Assembly (NCBI GenBank): GCA_020723285.1
Contig: DYJE01000022.1
Span: 22,604 to 86,603, forward strand
Reading direction: 5' to 3'
Length of the DNA stretch: 64,000 bases
Origin: Desulforapulum autotrophicum
GTDB lineage: Bacteria; Desulfobacterota; Desulfobacteria; Desulfobacterales; Desulfolunaceae
A program made the translations under genes and the position numbers. Of this stretch, positions 26,518 to 35,286 are shown piece after piece; the first letter of the stretch is position 1, and every line of letters starts with the position of its first letter. The notes beneath the pieces were generated by a model. The model saw only the letters and a list, made by a program, of their open reading frames with translations. It made no database searches and was not told the DNA's origin.

Positions 26518-26958
26518 ATGATACTCAAACGATTGCAGCATTTACCCCGATGGGCGGATCCTTTCGATGATGGCGGACAATGGCGCCAGCTGATGGGTGA
26601 CATCGGCCGGAAATTTTATGACGAACCCCACGCCGGTGTTTTTCCGCTTTTGAATGTCGCAGCAACCCAGGATCATTACATTGTCAGGGCCGAACTTCCG
26701 GGGATCAAAAAGGAAGAACTGGACATCACGGTTTCAGGAAACAACCTCACCCTTTCCGGCGAACGGAAGATCATGGCGGAAAACAACGGCGCACGTTACC
26801 ACCGAAGGGAGCGGGAAGCCGGGAAATTCAGCCGGGCTGTCAGTCTTCAGGGGCCCCTTGACGCGGAGCATGTCACGGCGTCGCTGAAGCACGGGATTCT
26901 CAAGGTGGTCATTCCCAAAGCGGAAGAGGCCAAGCCCAGGAAGATCAGCATTCTGTAA
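26518..26958 (+). CDS. Hsp20/alpha-crystallin family small heat shock protein
   Basis: Small heat shock proteins bind unfolding proteins in the cytosol as ATP-independent holdases. The alpha-crystallin domain (about residues 45-146) contains VRAELPGIKKEELDITV, LTLSGER, and the conserved near-terminal LKHGILKVVIPKAE. The 146-residue length is typical. AGGAGGT precedes the ATG. A second Hsp20 gene follows after 60 bases. The two are only partly similar, with the second more acidic, so they are likely hetero-oligomer partners or diverged duplicates. Confidence 0.95.
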   Translation: MILKRLQHLPRWADPFDDGGQWRQLMGDIGRKFYDEPHAGVFPLLNVAATQDHYIVRAELPGIKKEELDITVSGNNLTLSGERKIMAENNGARYHRREREAGKFSRAVSLQGPLDAEHVTASLKHGILKVVIPKAEEAKPRKISIL

Positions 26959-27018
26959 TTCACAGATCATTGAAAATACAGATCGTTGAAACAGTTCAAA
27001 GAAAAGGAGGGACGAGCC

Positions 27019-27414
27019 ATGACTGAAACAGAAATCAGGGCCAAAGAAAAAAAAGAAGTGACGGGTCAGGCCGAACAGACCAAACCGGGCCCGGTGTTCA
27101 CCCCCAACGTGGATATCTTTGAAACGGAAGCGGGCCTCACGATTCTGGCCGATCTTCCCGGCGTTACGGCGGAAAACCTGGACATTGATCTTCACGACGA
27201 TGTGCTTTCCATCATCGGGAATATCATGGAGGACAACGAACCGGGAGAAAACCTGCTCCTCAAGGAATATGAAACCGGCCGCTACATCCGAAAGTTCACA
27301 CTGTCCGACGTCATCGACCAGGAAAAAATCAAGGCGGACCTGGATGACGGGGTCCTGCGCCTGACACTGCCCAAGATCGAAAAGGCCAAACCCCGGAAAA
27401 TCACCGTCAACTGA
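27019..27414 (+). CDS. Second Hsp20/alpha-crystallin family small heat shock protein
   Basis: The alpha-crystallin domain runs from about residue 28, with ILADLPGVTAENLDIDL, LSIIGN and DDGVLRLTLPKIEKAKPRKI at the end. The N-terminal arm is short and Lys/Glu-rich (MTETEIRAKEKKEV). ATG 27019 has AAAGGAGG at eight bases, whereas ATG 26986 lacks a site. Compared with the first Hsp20 it has a shorter N-arm and more acidic strands. The operon ends at the terminator at 27439. Confidence 0.94.
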   Translation: MTETEIRAKEKKEVTGQAEQTKPGPVFTPNVDIFETEAGLTILADLPGVTAENLDIDLHDDVLSIIGNIMEDNEPGENLLLKEYETGRYIRKFTLSDVIDQEKIKADLDDGVLRLTLPKIEKAKPRKITVN

Positions 27415-27438
27415 CGAATCAATTGGGTCGCAAGTATC

Positions 27439-27469
27439 AAAAAGAGGTCTCGAACAGAGGCCTCTTTTT
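27439..27469 (+). terminator. Terminator of the hsp20 operon
   Basis: AAAAAGAGG and CCTCTTTTT form a 9-bp stem around a 13-base loop, 24 bases after the stop. The T-run is included in the stem and followed by GTTTTC. Confidence 0.88.
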
Positions 27470-27480
27470 GTTTTCTTAAG

Positions 27481-27600
27481 GAGGATCACCTGATTCAGGT
27501 TATGGCCGTACGTGAGGGCATCCCCTACCAGACACTCATTTCAAGCATTGTCCATAAATATCTTCAGGATACGAATCCGTCTTTGATCTCAAAATCATGA
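27481..27600 (+). pseudogene. C-terminal relic of a CopG/BrnA-type antitoxin gene
   Basis: The frame beginning at 27481 encodes 39 residues to a TGA at 27598. The segment MAVREGIPYQTLISSIVHKY is the highly characteristic end of ribbon-helix-helix antitoxins (usual form: A-x-x-EGIPYQTLIxSxLHKY). The DNA-binding N-terminal part is absent: upstream in frame lies the hsp20 terminator. The only internal start is ATG 27502, without a ribosome site. No toxin gene is adjacent. I read it as the remnant of a lost toxin-antitoxin pair. Confidence 0.7.
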
Positions 27601-27658
27601 CGATGGAACATGGGCCGGGCATGGATTGAACCGGCCTTTCCCTAATCCCCCCGGATAT

Positions 27659-27773
27659 AGTGGTTGTCAGATTAAAATTCCGAAATGGAGTTATCCTTTA
27701 TTCGATGTTGGACGTTGGGCGTTGAATGTTCGATGTTCATTCGCGCAATCGGAACAGATTTATGACAACCACT
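27659..27773. repeat. MITE-like element A with heptamer array, downstream of arnT
   Basis: Ends are inverted: AGTGGTTGTCA (27659-27669), eight bases, TTCCGA (27678-27683) against TCGGAA, eight bases, TGACAACCACT (27749-27773). Inside, 27701-27742 is a run of 7-base units (TTCGATG, TTGGACG, TTGGGCG, TTGAATG, TTCGATG, TTCATTC). It ends seven bases from the arnT stop codon. An inverted partner lies at 29453-29515. Confidence 0.75.
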
Positions 27774-27779
27774 CTAACA

Positions 27780-29432
27780 TCAACGGTACATCACCAGAAG
27801 ATAGCCGTCCTTCCCGCTGCTTTTCATGGCGTCGGGTTCGGGCAGCCGTTCTTTGAAGCGGTTGAACCGCCGTTCATCGAGAACGAGGATGATGTCCCTT
27901 TGCCCATGGTTTGCCCTAACCATCTGGCCGAACGATTCGAACGTCAGCCACCTGTGCTTCATGTTTTGTTGTGAAAAGCCGTAATCCAGTTCACCGGGAT
28001 CGTCCAGGAGGAAAACATCGCTGCGTTTCAGCGACCAGCAGACGGCTTTGAGGGGGGTGGAGGTGGCCACCACCAGGGTTTCAGGTGTGAAAAGATCCCG
28101 GTTCTCTTCGATGAACACCGAAGGGGAGTTCCGTCGCACAGCCTGGTCCGGGGTAAGCGTATGAGCGGCGGAGTAAAACACCAGGGGCGACAGGGCAAAG
28201 AGGATCAGTTTCCTAAAAGGATCTTTGGCTTTCAGCGCTCCCGCGAGCAGAGCGAGAAACGCCGTCATGGCGATGAGGAACAGGTCAATTTTCACCGGAT
28301 CGGAAAACAGAAACGGCGTTTTACGGCTGACCCCGTTCTGGAGCGCGAGGACCGCAACGGTGGCGAGCACGGGAAACAGCATCATCACCCGGACGCCCGC
28401 ATCGAACAGGCGGTCCGCCCCCCTCTCAAGAGCGTCCCGGAGTCCCAGGGCCAGCAACAGCGCGAGGGGCGGAAAGCAGGGAAGAACATACGTTGCCAGC
28501 TTGCCGGATGACGCGGAAAAAAACAGAAAGGGAAACAGCAGCCAGCAGAGCAGATAGCGTTTGAATGTGGTGTCGAAACCGCTTTTCCTGAAACCGGCGA
28601 CAGCCGCCGGAACGAGAACCGTGTGGGGAAAAATCCCCCCGACGAGAACAGGGATGAAGTAATAAAAAGGCTCTTTATGCTGGGACGCGCCGGAAAAGAA
28701 GCGGTGGACATGCTCCTGCCAGAAAAAATAATTCCAGAAATCCGGTTCGCGAAAATGGATGCAAAGGCCCCAGGGCAGCATCACGAGGGCGGCGACGGCC
28801 ACGGGTATCCAGGGGATTTTGACGATGTCCGAATACCTTCTTTCCCAGAGGAGAAAGGGAACGATCACCGAAACAGGCACGGCAAAAGCGAGAAACCCTT
28901 TGGTGTGACAGGCGAGCCCGCAGAGAAGGCCGGACAATGCCAGGAACACCGCCTGTTTCCGTTTGTCTTCCCGGCAGGACCAGGCCAGATAAAAAAGGGC
29001 AAGGCACGCGGTGAGGAAAAAGGAAAGCAGGCTGTCCAGGGTGTTGAACACCCCCACGGCAAACACTTCAAGACAGGACAGGTAAAGGAGGGCCGCCACC
29101 GTTCCGGTCATGAGGCCTCCGCCGAATCGCACAGCCAGGAAAAAGACGGTGAGTGCCGTCAATCCCACGGCAAGGGCCTGGGGCAGCCGTCCGGCCAAGG
29201 GCGTTTCACCGATGGCCTTCATGGAAAAGGCGGCAAGCCAGTATCCCATCACCGGTTTTTCGAAGTACAGGGTGCCACCCAGTCTGGGGACCACGTAGTC
29301 GTGGGTTTCGTTCATTTCACGGGGGATTTCAGAGTAACGTGTTTCATCCGGGTCCACCAGGGGCCGGAGGTTCAAAGGGAGAATGTACACCAGCACGAAA
29401 ATCAGGCCGATCAAAGCGAGTGCGCGTTTCAA
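27780..29432 (-). CDS. arnT: ArnT-like 4-amino-4-deoxy-L-arabinose transferase (GT83 family)
   Basis: ArnT is an inner-membrane glycosyltransferase that moves L-Ara4N from undecaprenyl phosphate to lipid A on the periplasmic face. The product has about 12 membrane helices and the GT-C signature PDETRYSEIPREM in the first periplasmic loop (about residue 30). That loop carries the acidic catalytic residue. I start it at TTG 29432, which has AAAGGA seven bases upstream and gives 550 residues, the family size. The frame runs on to 29537, but that extension is encoded by a heptamer repeat. The order arnB-C-A-D-T matches the enterobacterial operon, though a 250-base repeat-filled gap precedes it. 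Confidence 0.9.
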   Translation of the reverse strand: MKRALALIGLIFVLVYILPLNLRPLVDPDETRYSEIPREMNETHDYVVPRLGGTLYFEKPVMGYWLAAFSMKAIGETPLAGRLPQALAVGLTALTVFFLAVRFGGGLMTGTVAALLYLSCLEVFAVGVFNTLDSLLSFFLTACLALFYLAWSCREDKRKQAVFLALSGLLCGLACHTKGFLAFAVPVSVIVPFLLWERRYSDIVKIPWIPVAVAALVMLPWGLCIHFREPDFWNYFFWQEHVHRFFSGASQHKEPFYYFIPVLVGGIFPHTVLVPAAVAGFRKSGFDTTFKRYLLCWLLFPFLFFSASSGKLATYVLPCFPPLALLLALGLRDALERGADRLFDAGVRVMMLFPVLATVAVLALQNGVSRKTPFLFSDPVKIDLFLIAMTAFLALLAGALKAKDPFRKLILFALSPLVFYSAAHTLTPDQAVRRNSPSVFIEENRDLFTPETLVVATSTPLKAVCWSLKRSDVFLLDDPGELDYGFSQQNMKHRWLTFESFGQMVRANHGQRDIILVLDERRFNRFKERLPEPDAMKSSGKDGYLLVMYR

Positions 29433-29452
29433 TGGTTTTTCCTTTATTGTAA

Positions 29453-29515
29453 TTGTCAGACTAACGTTCCGGACCATTGTGAACATCGAACATCGAACAT
29501 ACAACATCGAATGGT
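29453..29515. repeat. Heptamer-repeat element B, upstream of arnT
   Basis: TTGTCA (29453-29458), eight bases, TTCCG, then four 7-base units from 29481 (GAACATC, GAACATC, GAACATA, CAACATC) and CGAATGG. This is the order seen in element A at 27659-27773 read on the opposite strand, so A and B are inverted copies on either side of arnT. The downstream flank (GAATGG...TTGCAG) is shared with the array at 30723. Confidence 0.75.
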
Positions 29516-29649
29516 GAATGGGTTGCAGGATCACCATTGCCGTAAGGATAATAGAGACGGGTGTGAAAATTCGTTGAGTCTTAAATGGATTTGTCCCTCA
29601 TTGATGTTCGATATTCAACGATTATTCATGCGTAATGGATTTACTAAAC

Positions 29650-29683
29650 CGGCAATAATATACATGAATATTTAATTGCCGGA
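29650..29683 (-). terminator. Hairpin after arnD
   Basis: CCGGCAAT and ATTGCCGG form an 8-bp stem, with partial AATAT/ATATT pairing in the loop, three bases beyond the arnD stop. There is no T-run, so termination is uncertain. Confidence 0.4.
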
Positions 29684-29686
29684 TTA

Positions 29687-30601
29687 CTATGACACTCCCT
29701 CTGCATCCGGGACCTGGACAGCCAGCTTCCCGCTGCGCCCCGGAAGGGTGTCAAGGGCGATCCTTGCGGGCCGTGGCGGAGAATCCATTGACACGCATTC
29801 GGAAAGGGGGATGAACCGGATGCCCTGGCCCAGGGCCTGTTGGATGAAATCCTCAAACAGATCGAGACAGACGATGCCTTCCACTTCCGCATGGATGGTC
29901 AGGACGTTCAGCGCACCGGGTTTGACCAGGGCCAGAACACGGGCGTTGTAGCTTTGCCGGGTCACACCGTCCCGTCCGATGATTTCGTCGTACGTGGGCA
30001 GGGTGACCGGAACCTGGGGTGTCCTGAGCTGTTTTCCGGAAACCTCGGGCATGAAGACCCGGGTTCCCCGGCAGTCGCTGTTGTATGTGAACGGAAATCG
30101 GTCCTTCATGCGGAGAACCGTCCCGTCGGCGATCCAGCCCGGCGCGGCGGAACAGGACGGGGTGCGGCCCGTGATACGGGTCAGCTCGTCGAAGCCCCGT
30201 TGAATGGCCAGGGCCACATCCGCTTCAGGCATGCCGAGAATATGGTTCTGCCAGGTGTAATGATCCCAGGCGTGGAGACCGATGTCATGGCCCAGACCCG
30301 ATGCGCGGTGGATGATGTCCGGGCATCGCTTTCCGATCAGCGGGCCGGGAAAAAATGTGCCCATGAACAGGATATCCCATCCGTAAAGGCTGGCTGCGCT
30401 GGACCGGATCATTTTCTTAAGGAAAGATGGCCTCAGCAGCCGCCAGAGGTTCCGCCCCATGTTGTCCGGGCCCACGGAGAAAAAAAAGGAGGCCCGTATT
30501 CCGTACCGGGAAAGAAGGTCCAAAAGGGCGGGAACCCCGTGGCGCGTGCCTCTCAGGGTGTCCACGTCGATGCGGAGGCCGAGTGACGTGTCGTTATTCA
30601 T
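29687..30601 (-). CDS. arnD: ArnD-type 4-deoxy-4-formamido-L-arabinose-phosphoundecaprenol deformylase
   Basis: ArnD removes the formyl group from undecaprenyl-phosphate-L-Ara4FN before flipping. The 304-residue product is a polysaccharide-deacetylase (NodB) fold. It starts LGLRIDVDTLRGTRHGVP, giving the metal-binding Asp pair. HDIGLHAWDHYTWQ (about residues 133-146) carries the His ligands, and SCSAAPGWIADG belongs to the third motif. Length and sequence match ArnD rather than peptidoglycan deacetylases. The gap of 355 bases to arnA holds inverted heptamer repeats. Confidence 0.93.
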   Translation of the reverse strand: MNNDTSLGLRIDVDTLRGTRHGVPALLDLLSRYGIRASFFFSVGPDNMGRNLWRLLRPSFLKKMIRSSAASLYGWDILFMGTFFPGPLIGKRCPDIIHRASGLGHDIGLHAWDHYTWQNHILGMPEADVALAIQRGFDELTRITGRTPSCSAAPGWIADGTVLRMKDRFPFTYNSDCRGTRVFMPEVSGKQLRTPQVPVTLPTYDEIIGRDGVTRQSYNARVLALVKPGALNVLTIHAEVEGIVCLDLFEDFIQQALGQGIRFIPLSECVSMDSPPRPARIALDTLPGRSGKLAVQVPDAEGVS

Positions 30602-30956
30602 AATGGAATGTTTCCAGGAGTTGAGGTTTCATTGACACAATTCCTTTCAAAGCCGGAATCTTCAAATCTGAAAGATGGCCCTTCGAATCTTTTTCCAAAC
30701 CATTGAAATGCGTTGAAGGATAAACGTCCAACGTCCAACGCCCAACGTTCAACGTCCAACGTCGAATGGTTGCAGAGTCGCCGGCAAAGCAAAACCGGGC
30801 GTCCAGGCGGCACAAAACATAAAAAATGACCCGATCCTTTATTCAACGTTGGACGTTGAGCGTTGGATGTTGGACGTTCACTGCCGCTGGCCCCGTAAAA
30901 GCGTATCTCCCAATACCGATGTTTGCATACCATGATTGATCATTCAAAATTTATTG
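30602..30956. other. Repeat-bearing gap between arnA and arnD
   Basis: The stretch has no gene. It contains the inverted heptamer arrays at 30723-30764 and 30842-30882 and otherwise nothing recognisable. A short upstream frame (30594-30815, minus) is only the repeat read as protein. Confidence 0.6.
30723..30882. repeat. Inverted pair of heptamer arrays (element C)
   Basis: The left array 30723-30764 has six AACGTCC-type units. The right array 30842-30876 has five TTGGACG-type units, the reverse complement. They could pair into a ~40-bp imperfect stem around a ~77-base loop. The right flank (ATCCTTTATTC before the array) is shared with element A at 27659-27773. The left array's flank (CGAATGGTTGCAG) resembles that of element B. 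Confidence 0.75.
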
Positions 30957-32930
30957 TCATCCGACATGATCCCTGAGGAAAAAATCCAGGGTTTCCCCGA
31001 TGGACTGGTCCATGGGAACCTGGGGTGCCCAGCCCAGCAGTTTCCGTGCGTTTTCGATGCTGGGTTTCCTGTGCTGAACGTCCTGGTATCCTTTGCCGTA
31101 AAACGAGGCGCTTTCGGTTTTCCGCATGCCGGCAAACGGGGGGAATTCGCTTCGCAAGGGATGTTTGTCGAATTTTTCAACAAGGATCTCGGCCATCTGG
31201 CGGATGCTGGCCTCGTTGTCCGGGTTTCCGATGTTGATGATCCGGCCGTCGCAGAGTCCGTCTTTGTTTTCAATGATCCGGTAGAGGCATTCGATGCCGT
31301 CGGTGATGTCCGTGAAACACCGCTTCTGCTCGCCGCCGTCCACCAGCTGGATGGGGGTGCCTTCCACCAGATTCAATATCAGCTGGGTGATGGCCCGTGA
31401 ACTGCCGATGCGGGCGGAGGACAGGCTGTCGAGGCGCGGTCCGATCCAGTTGAACGGCCGGAACAAGGTGAATTTCAGGCCTTCCATCTGGCCGTAGGCG
31501 TAGATGACCCGGTCCAGCAGCTGCTTGCTGCACGAATAGATCCAGCGCTGCTTGCTGATGGGACCCAGAATCAGCCGGGATCTGTCTTCGTCAAAGTTGG
31601 GATCGTCGCACATGCCGTACACTTCGGAGGTGGAGGGAAAAATGATGCGTTTTTTGTACTTGGCGCAATACCTGACGATCCTTAAGTTTTCCTCGAAATC
31701 CAGTTCGAACACCCGCAAGGGGTTCCGGGTGTACTCGGCGGGTGTGGCAATGGCCACCAGGGGCAGAACAATGTCGCATTTTTTTACATGGTACTCGATC
31801 CATTCCCGGTGGATGGCGATGTCGCCCTCGTGGAACTGGAATCCGGGTTTCCCCATCAGCCGCTCGATGCCGTGGCTGTGGATGTCCATGCCGTGGACCT
31901 CGTACCGCCCGCTGCCGATCAGCCGCTCGCTCAGCGCGTTTCCGATGAACCCGTTCACACCCAAGATCAGGACATGTTTTTTCCGGCCGGTTTCCACAGC
32001 CACCCGGTGATCTTTACCGAAGCCCATGCCATCCACAAGACGGAGTTCGTCGGCAAGCTGTTCGCCGGTGACGTACAGGCCCTGCTCACTCTGGCCGGCG
32101 TGAACGGTGACGGCGTCTTTGCCGCAGGCCACCACAAACGGAGAGGTGCTCAGAATCTTGCCGGGTCTGGTCTGTTCGGAGAGGGGCGTCACGCTGACAT
32201 CCCAGAAAAAAACCTTGCGGTTTCCCGTGAACGAAAAAGCGCCGGGATAAGGGCGGGTCACGGCGCGGACCAGGTTCCGGACCTCTTCGGCCGTCCGTTC
32301 CCAGATGATTTCCCCGTCTTTGGGACCCCGTCCGCCGAAATAGCTGGATTTGCCGTGGTCCTGGGCGTTTCTTGGGGCGGTTCCCTGTTTCAAAAGAGGC
32401 AAAGCCCGGTCAAGGAGAGCCGAGGCCGCGGCAGTGCTTTTGTGATGAAGGGTCCGGGCGGTGTCGTCCGTGGCAATGGCAATCCGTTCCTGATCCACCA
32501 CATCCCCGTCATCGGGTTTTTCCGTCATGTGGTGAAGGGTGACGCCGGTTTCCGTTTCGCCGTTCACCAGAACCCAGTTCACCGGACAGCGTCCCCGGTA
32601 GGCCGGAAGAAGGGACCCGTGAAGATTCAGTGCGCCTTTAACCGGTATGGACAGCAGTTCTTTTTTCAGAAGCTGGCGGTAATAAAACGAAAACATCATG
32701 TCAGGAGCGATGTCCCGGATTTTATCCACCCAGATGGGATGGTTGACATCTTCCGGGGCGAACACCGGGATGTTGTGGGCCGTGGCCAGCTCAGCCACCG
32801 ATTCGAACCAGATGGCCTCGTCGGGGTTGTCCGTGTGGGTGAAGACGGCCGCAATCTCGAATCCGTTTTTCAATAGCGCCTTGATGCCGGCGCAGCCTGT
32901 GTCGTGATATGCGAAAACAATGGTTTTCAT
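30957..32930 (-). CDS. arnA: Bifunctional UDP-L-Ara4N formyltransferase/UDP-glucuronate decarboxylase ArnA
   Basis: ArnA catalyses the NAD-dependent oxidative decarboxylation of UDP-glucuronate and the later N-formylation of UDP-L-Ara4N. The N-terminal transformylase (about residues 1-300) has NLHGSLLP with Asn102 and His104, and Asp140, the catalytic set in the E. coli positions. The C-terminal SDR domain (about 315-657) has GVNGFIG for NAD, the pair SE in [13 protein letters not shown] as the Tyr/Lys dyad, and the Arg of QHRKPSI. Both activities should be intact. The 657-residue length equals that of E. coli ArnA (660). A ~180-bp palindromic element separates it from arnC. Confidence 0.97.
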   Translation of the reverse strand: MKTIVFAYHDTGCAGIKALLKNGFEIAAVFTHTDNPDEAIWFESVAELATAHNIPVFAPEDVNHPIWVDKIRDIAPDMMFSFYYRQLLKKELLSIPVKGALNLHGSLLPAYRGRCPVNWVLVNGETETGVTLHHMTEKPDDGDVVDQERIAIATDDTARTLHHKSTAAASALLDRALPLLKQGTAPRNAQDHGKSSYFGGRGPKDGEIIWERTAEEVRNLVRAVTRPYPGAFSFTGNRKVFFWDVSVTPLSEQTRPGKILSTSPFVVACGKDAVTVHAGQSEQGLYVTGEQLADELRLVDGMGFGKDHRVAVETGRKKHVLILGVNGFIGNALSERLIGSGRYEVHGMDIHSHGIERLMGKPGFQFHEGDIAIHREWIEYHVKKCDIVLPLVAIATPAEYTRNPLRVFELDFEENLRIVRYCAKYKKRIIFPSTSEVYGMCDDPNFDEDRSRLILGPISKQRWIYSCSKQLLDRVIYAYGQMEGLKFTLFRPFNWIGPRLDSLSSARIGSSRAITQLILNLVEGTPIQLVDGGEQKRCFTDITDGIECLYRIIENKDGLCDGRIINIGNPDNEASIRQMAEILVEKFDKHPLRSEFPPFAGMRKTESASFYGKGYQDVQHRKPSIENARKLLGWAPQVPMDQSIGETLDFFLRDHVG

Positions 32931-32956
32931 GGTTGCTCCTGTGGGGTTATCTGTCT

Positions 32957-33139
32957 TTTTGCCTCCGGCTGCCTGCCGGGCAATGTTGTTGGTTTAAGCC
33001 TGTTTGTTTCTGATGGGCACGCTGACGCTTTGCCCATCCTACGGTCAACAGACCGGAATCCTGTAGGATGGGCAAAGGCGAAGCCGTGCCCATCTCTTAA
33101 GCCAACAACGTTGGCCTGCAGGGCCACCGGAGGCATAAA
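32957..33139. repeat. Nested ~180-bp palindromic element with an inner REP pair
   Basis: Successive inverted blocks pair inwards: TTTGCCTCCGG/CCGGAGGCATAAA, GTTGTTGGTTTAAG/CTTAAGCCAACAAC, and GATGGGCACG...GCCCATCCTAC (33012-33042)/GTAGGATGGGCAAAGG...GTGCCCATC (33063-33094). The inner arms are REP hairpins with GTAG heads facing each other. It fills the arnA-arnC gap. Confidence 0.8.
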
Positions 33140-33156
33140 AATTCTATTAAAAAACG

Positions 33157-34116
33157 TCAGGGCGAATCCCCCCAGCCCACCCGGCGGTCCACAAAATACC
33201 GGGGCCTTGCTCTCACATCGGTGTAGATCCGTCCGATGTATTCCCCGAGGAGGCCCAGGGCCAGAAACTGTCCGCCGATAAACACGAAGAGGATGGCGAA
33301 CAGGGTGAACACGCCGTCTGCGGCCCAGGCCGCGCCGAAGATCAGCCGCATGACCAGGAGGACAAACCCGAAACCCATGCCCGCAAGGGATACGGCCCCG
33401 CCGATAAGGCTCAAGAGCCGTAAGGGGAAGGTGGTCATGCAGGTCAGGAGATCGTATTGAAGGGAAAGCAGCTTGAGGAAGCTGTACTTGGACTCCCCCT
33501 TTTTCCGCTCGTCGTGCCGCACGGGGATTTCCGTGGTGTTCCGGGCGAAACTGTTGGCCAGAACGGGAATGAAGGTGCTCCGTTCATGGCACAGGAGGAT
33601 GGCGTCGATGATCGGCCGCCGGTAGGCCCTGAGCATGCAGCCGTAGTCGTTCATCATGACCCCCGTGGCTTTCTGCACGCCCTTGTTGACCATGAACGAG
33701 GACGCTTTCCTGAAGGCGCTGTCCTGCCGGTTCTTCCGCACCGTTCCCACCACGTCGTGGCCGTCGAGGACCGCAGCAACCAGGGCCGGGATTTCTTCCG
33801 GCGGGTTCTGGAGATCGGCGTCCAGGGTCACCACGATGCCGCCTTTCGATGCGCCGAATCCCGCCATCACCGCGGCGTGCTGGCCGTAATTCCGGTTGAG
33901 GAACACCCCTTTGACGTCACCGGGGTTCGCCGTTGCGGAATCCTCGATAATCCGGGCGGAACGATCCCGGCTTCCGTCATCCACCAGGATCAGTTCGAAG
34001 GGGAGATCCATGGTCCGGAGCACGGAAAGGCAGCGGGTCATCAGTTCGGTGAGGTTTTCCTCTTCGTTGTACACAGGGATGACCACGCTCACGGAGGGTT
34101 TTTCGATCAGCGGCAT
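33157..34116 (-). CDS. arnC: ArnC-type undecaprenyl-phosphate 4-deoxy-4-formamido-L-arabinose transferase
   Basis: ArnC transfers L-Ara4FN from UDP to undecaprenyl phosphate at the cytosolic face. The product has a GT2 domain (about residues 8-230) with [22 protein letters not shown] and the DXD-type [13 protein letters not shown]. Two C-terminal membrane helices (about 235-255 and 270-292) follow. ATG 34116 has GGAGG and gives 319 residues, as in E. coli (322). The longer frame to 34209 overlaps arnB and is rejected. The start overlaps the arnB end by ten bases, implying coupling. Confidence 0.95.
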   Translation of the reverse strand: MPLIEKPSVSVVIPVYNEEENLTELMTRCLSVLRTMDLPFELILVDDGSRDRSARIIEDSATANPGDVKGVFLNRNYGQHAAVMAGFGASKGGIVVTLDADLQNPPEEIPALVAAVLDGHDVVGTVRKNRQDSAFRKASSFMVNKGVQKATGVMMNDYGCMLRAYRRPIIDAILLCHERSTFIPVLANSFARNTTEIPVRHDERKKGESKYSFLKLLSLQYDLLTCMTTFPLRLLSLIGGAVSLAGMGFGFVLLVMRLIFGAAWAADGVFTLFAILFVFIGGQFLALGLLGEYIGRIYTDVRARPRYFVDRRVGWGDSP

Positions 34117-35258
34117 AGGACCTCCCGGATGGCGGACACCACCTCGTCCACATCGGACTCCGTCATGTCCGGAAACAGCGGAAGGCTGACGATACGGTCG
34201 GAATTCCATTCTGTTTCGGGAAGCATGCCCGGCTGGTATCCAAACGTTTCACGGTAGTGTTTCTGGAGGTGAACCGCCCTGAAATGGAGGCCGGTGCCGA
34301 TGTTCCGTTTTTTCAGCTCGTCCATGAACATGTCTCTCGATATTCCGGCCTTGTCGGTGTCCAGCCGGACGATGAACAGATGCCAGGCGTGTCGGGCGGA
34401 GCCTTCGGGCAGGGCAAGCGGGATGATCGCGTCCATGGCGGCAAAATGCTCAAGGTAGCGCCTGGCCAGGGTTTCGCGTTTTTCGATGAATTCATCCAGG
34501 CGTTCCAGCTGGCGAATGCCCAGAACCGCCATCATGTCGGGCAGGTTGTATTTGTATCCCGGTTCGATGACTTCGGCCTGGGGGGACCGTCCCTGGGTGG
34601 CCCGGTCAAAGGCGTCCACGCCAAGGCCGTGGAATTTCAGACGACGGATGCGTTCCGAAAGGGCATCGTCATCGGTCACGAACATTCCGCCTTCTCCGGT
34701 GGTGATGTTCTTGATGGGGTGAAAAGAGAAGATGGACGTCCCGCTCGCGCCAATCCGTTCCCCGTTGTACTCCGTTCCCACGGCGTGGGCCGCGTCTTCC
34801 GCGAGAAAAACGCCGTGACGGCCGGCAAGTTTTCGAAGGGAGGAAAGATCCGCCGGTGCCCCGGCGAAATGAACGGGGATGATCATGCGGGTCCGGTCGG
34901 AAAGGCAGGGTGTAACCGTCTCTTCGGTGATCATCAGCGTGTCGCGGTCAATGTCGGCGAAAACCGGCGTGGCACCGGCAAGAACGATGAGGTTCACCGT
35001 GGACACCCAGGTCATGGACGGGGTGATCACTTCGTCTTCGGGGCCGATGTTCAGGGCTTTTAAAAGGATGTGCATTCCGGCGGTGGCCGATGTGAGGGCC
35101 ACGGCGTGACGGCAGCCTGTGTAGTCGCGAAACCGTTGCTCGAATTCGGCGTTTCTTGTGCCGGTGGTGATCCAGCCCGACCGGAGGACGTCGGCGACTG
35201 CGGCGATATCGTCTTCGGTGATGGACGGTCTTGAAAAGGGAAGGAATTCCTTTCTCAC
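34107..35258 (-). CDS. arnB: ArnB-type UDP-4-amino-4-deoxy-L-arabinose aminotransferase
   Basis: ArnB is a PLP enzyme (DegT/DnrJ/EryC1 family) converting UDP-4-keto-pentose to UDP-L-Ara4N with glutamate. The product opens with [17 protein letters not shown]. It carries [20 protein letters not shown], and the PLP lysine in [15 protein letters not shown] at about residue 185. GTG 35258 with AAGGAG nine bases upstream gives 383 residues, the family length. The frame beyond it to 35339 overlaps the next gene and is not supported. It lies 28 bases after the LTA-synthase-like gene. Confidence 0.96.
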   Translation of the reverse strand: MRKEFLPFSRPSITEDDIAAVADVLRSGWITTGTRNAEFEQRFRDYTGCRHAVALTSATAGMHILLKALNIGPEDEVITPSMTWVSTVNLIVLAGATPVFADIDRDTLMITEETVTPCLSDRTRMIIPVHFAGAPADLSSLRKLAGRHGVFLAEDAAHAVGTEYNGERIGASGTSIFSFHPIKNITTGEGGMFVTDDDALSERIRRLKFHGLGVDAFDRATQGRSPQAEVIEPGYKYNLPDMMAVLGIRQLERLDEFIEKRETLARRYLEHFAAMDAIIPLALPEGSARHAWHLFIVRLDTDKAGISRDMFMDELKKRNIGTGLHFRAVHLQKHYRETFGYQPGMLPETEWNSDRIVSLPLFPDMTESDVDEVVSAIREVLCR

Positions 35259-35286
35259 GGGGTGTTTCTCCTTGTTTGGGTTCACA

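Noticed and set aside
27626..27974. Short plus-strand frames across the heptamer array
   Set aside because: They are the repeat and the antisense of arnT read as protein.
27701..30882. Heptamer arrays as a CRISPR array
   Set aside because: Units are 7 bases with no spacers between them, so they are tandem repeats, not CRISPR.
31788..32876. 362-codon open frame on the plus strand
   Set aside because: Antisense to arnA, which has its full catalytic set.
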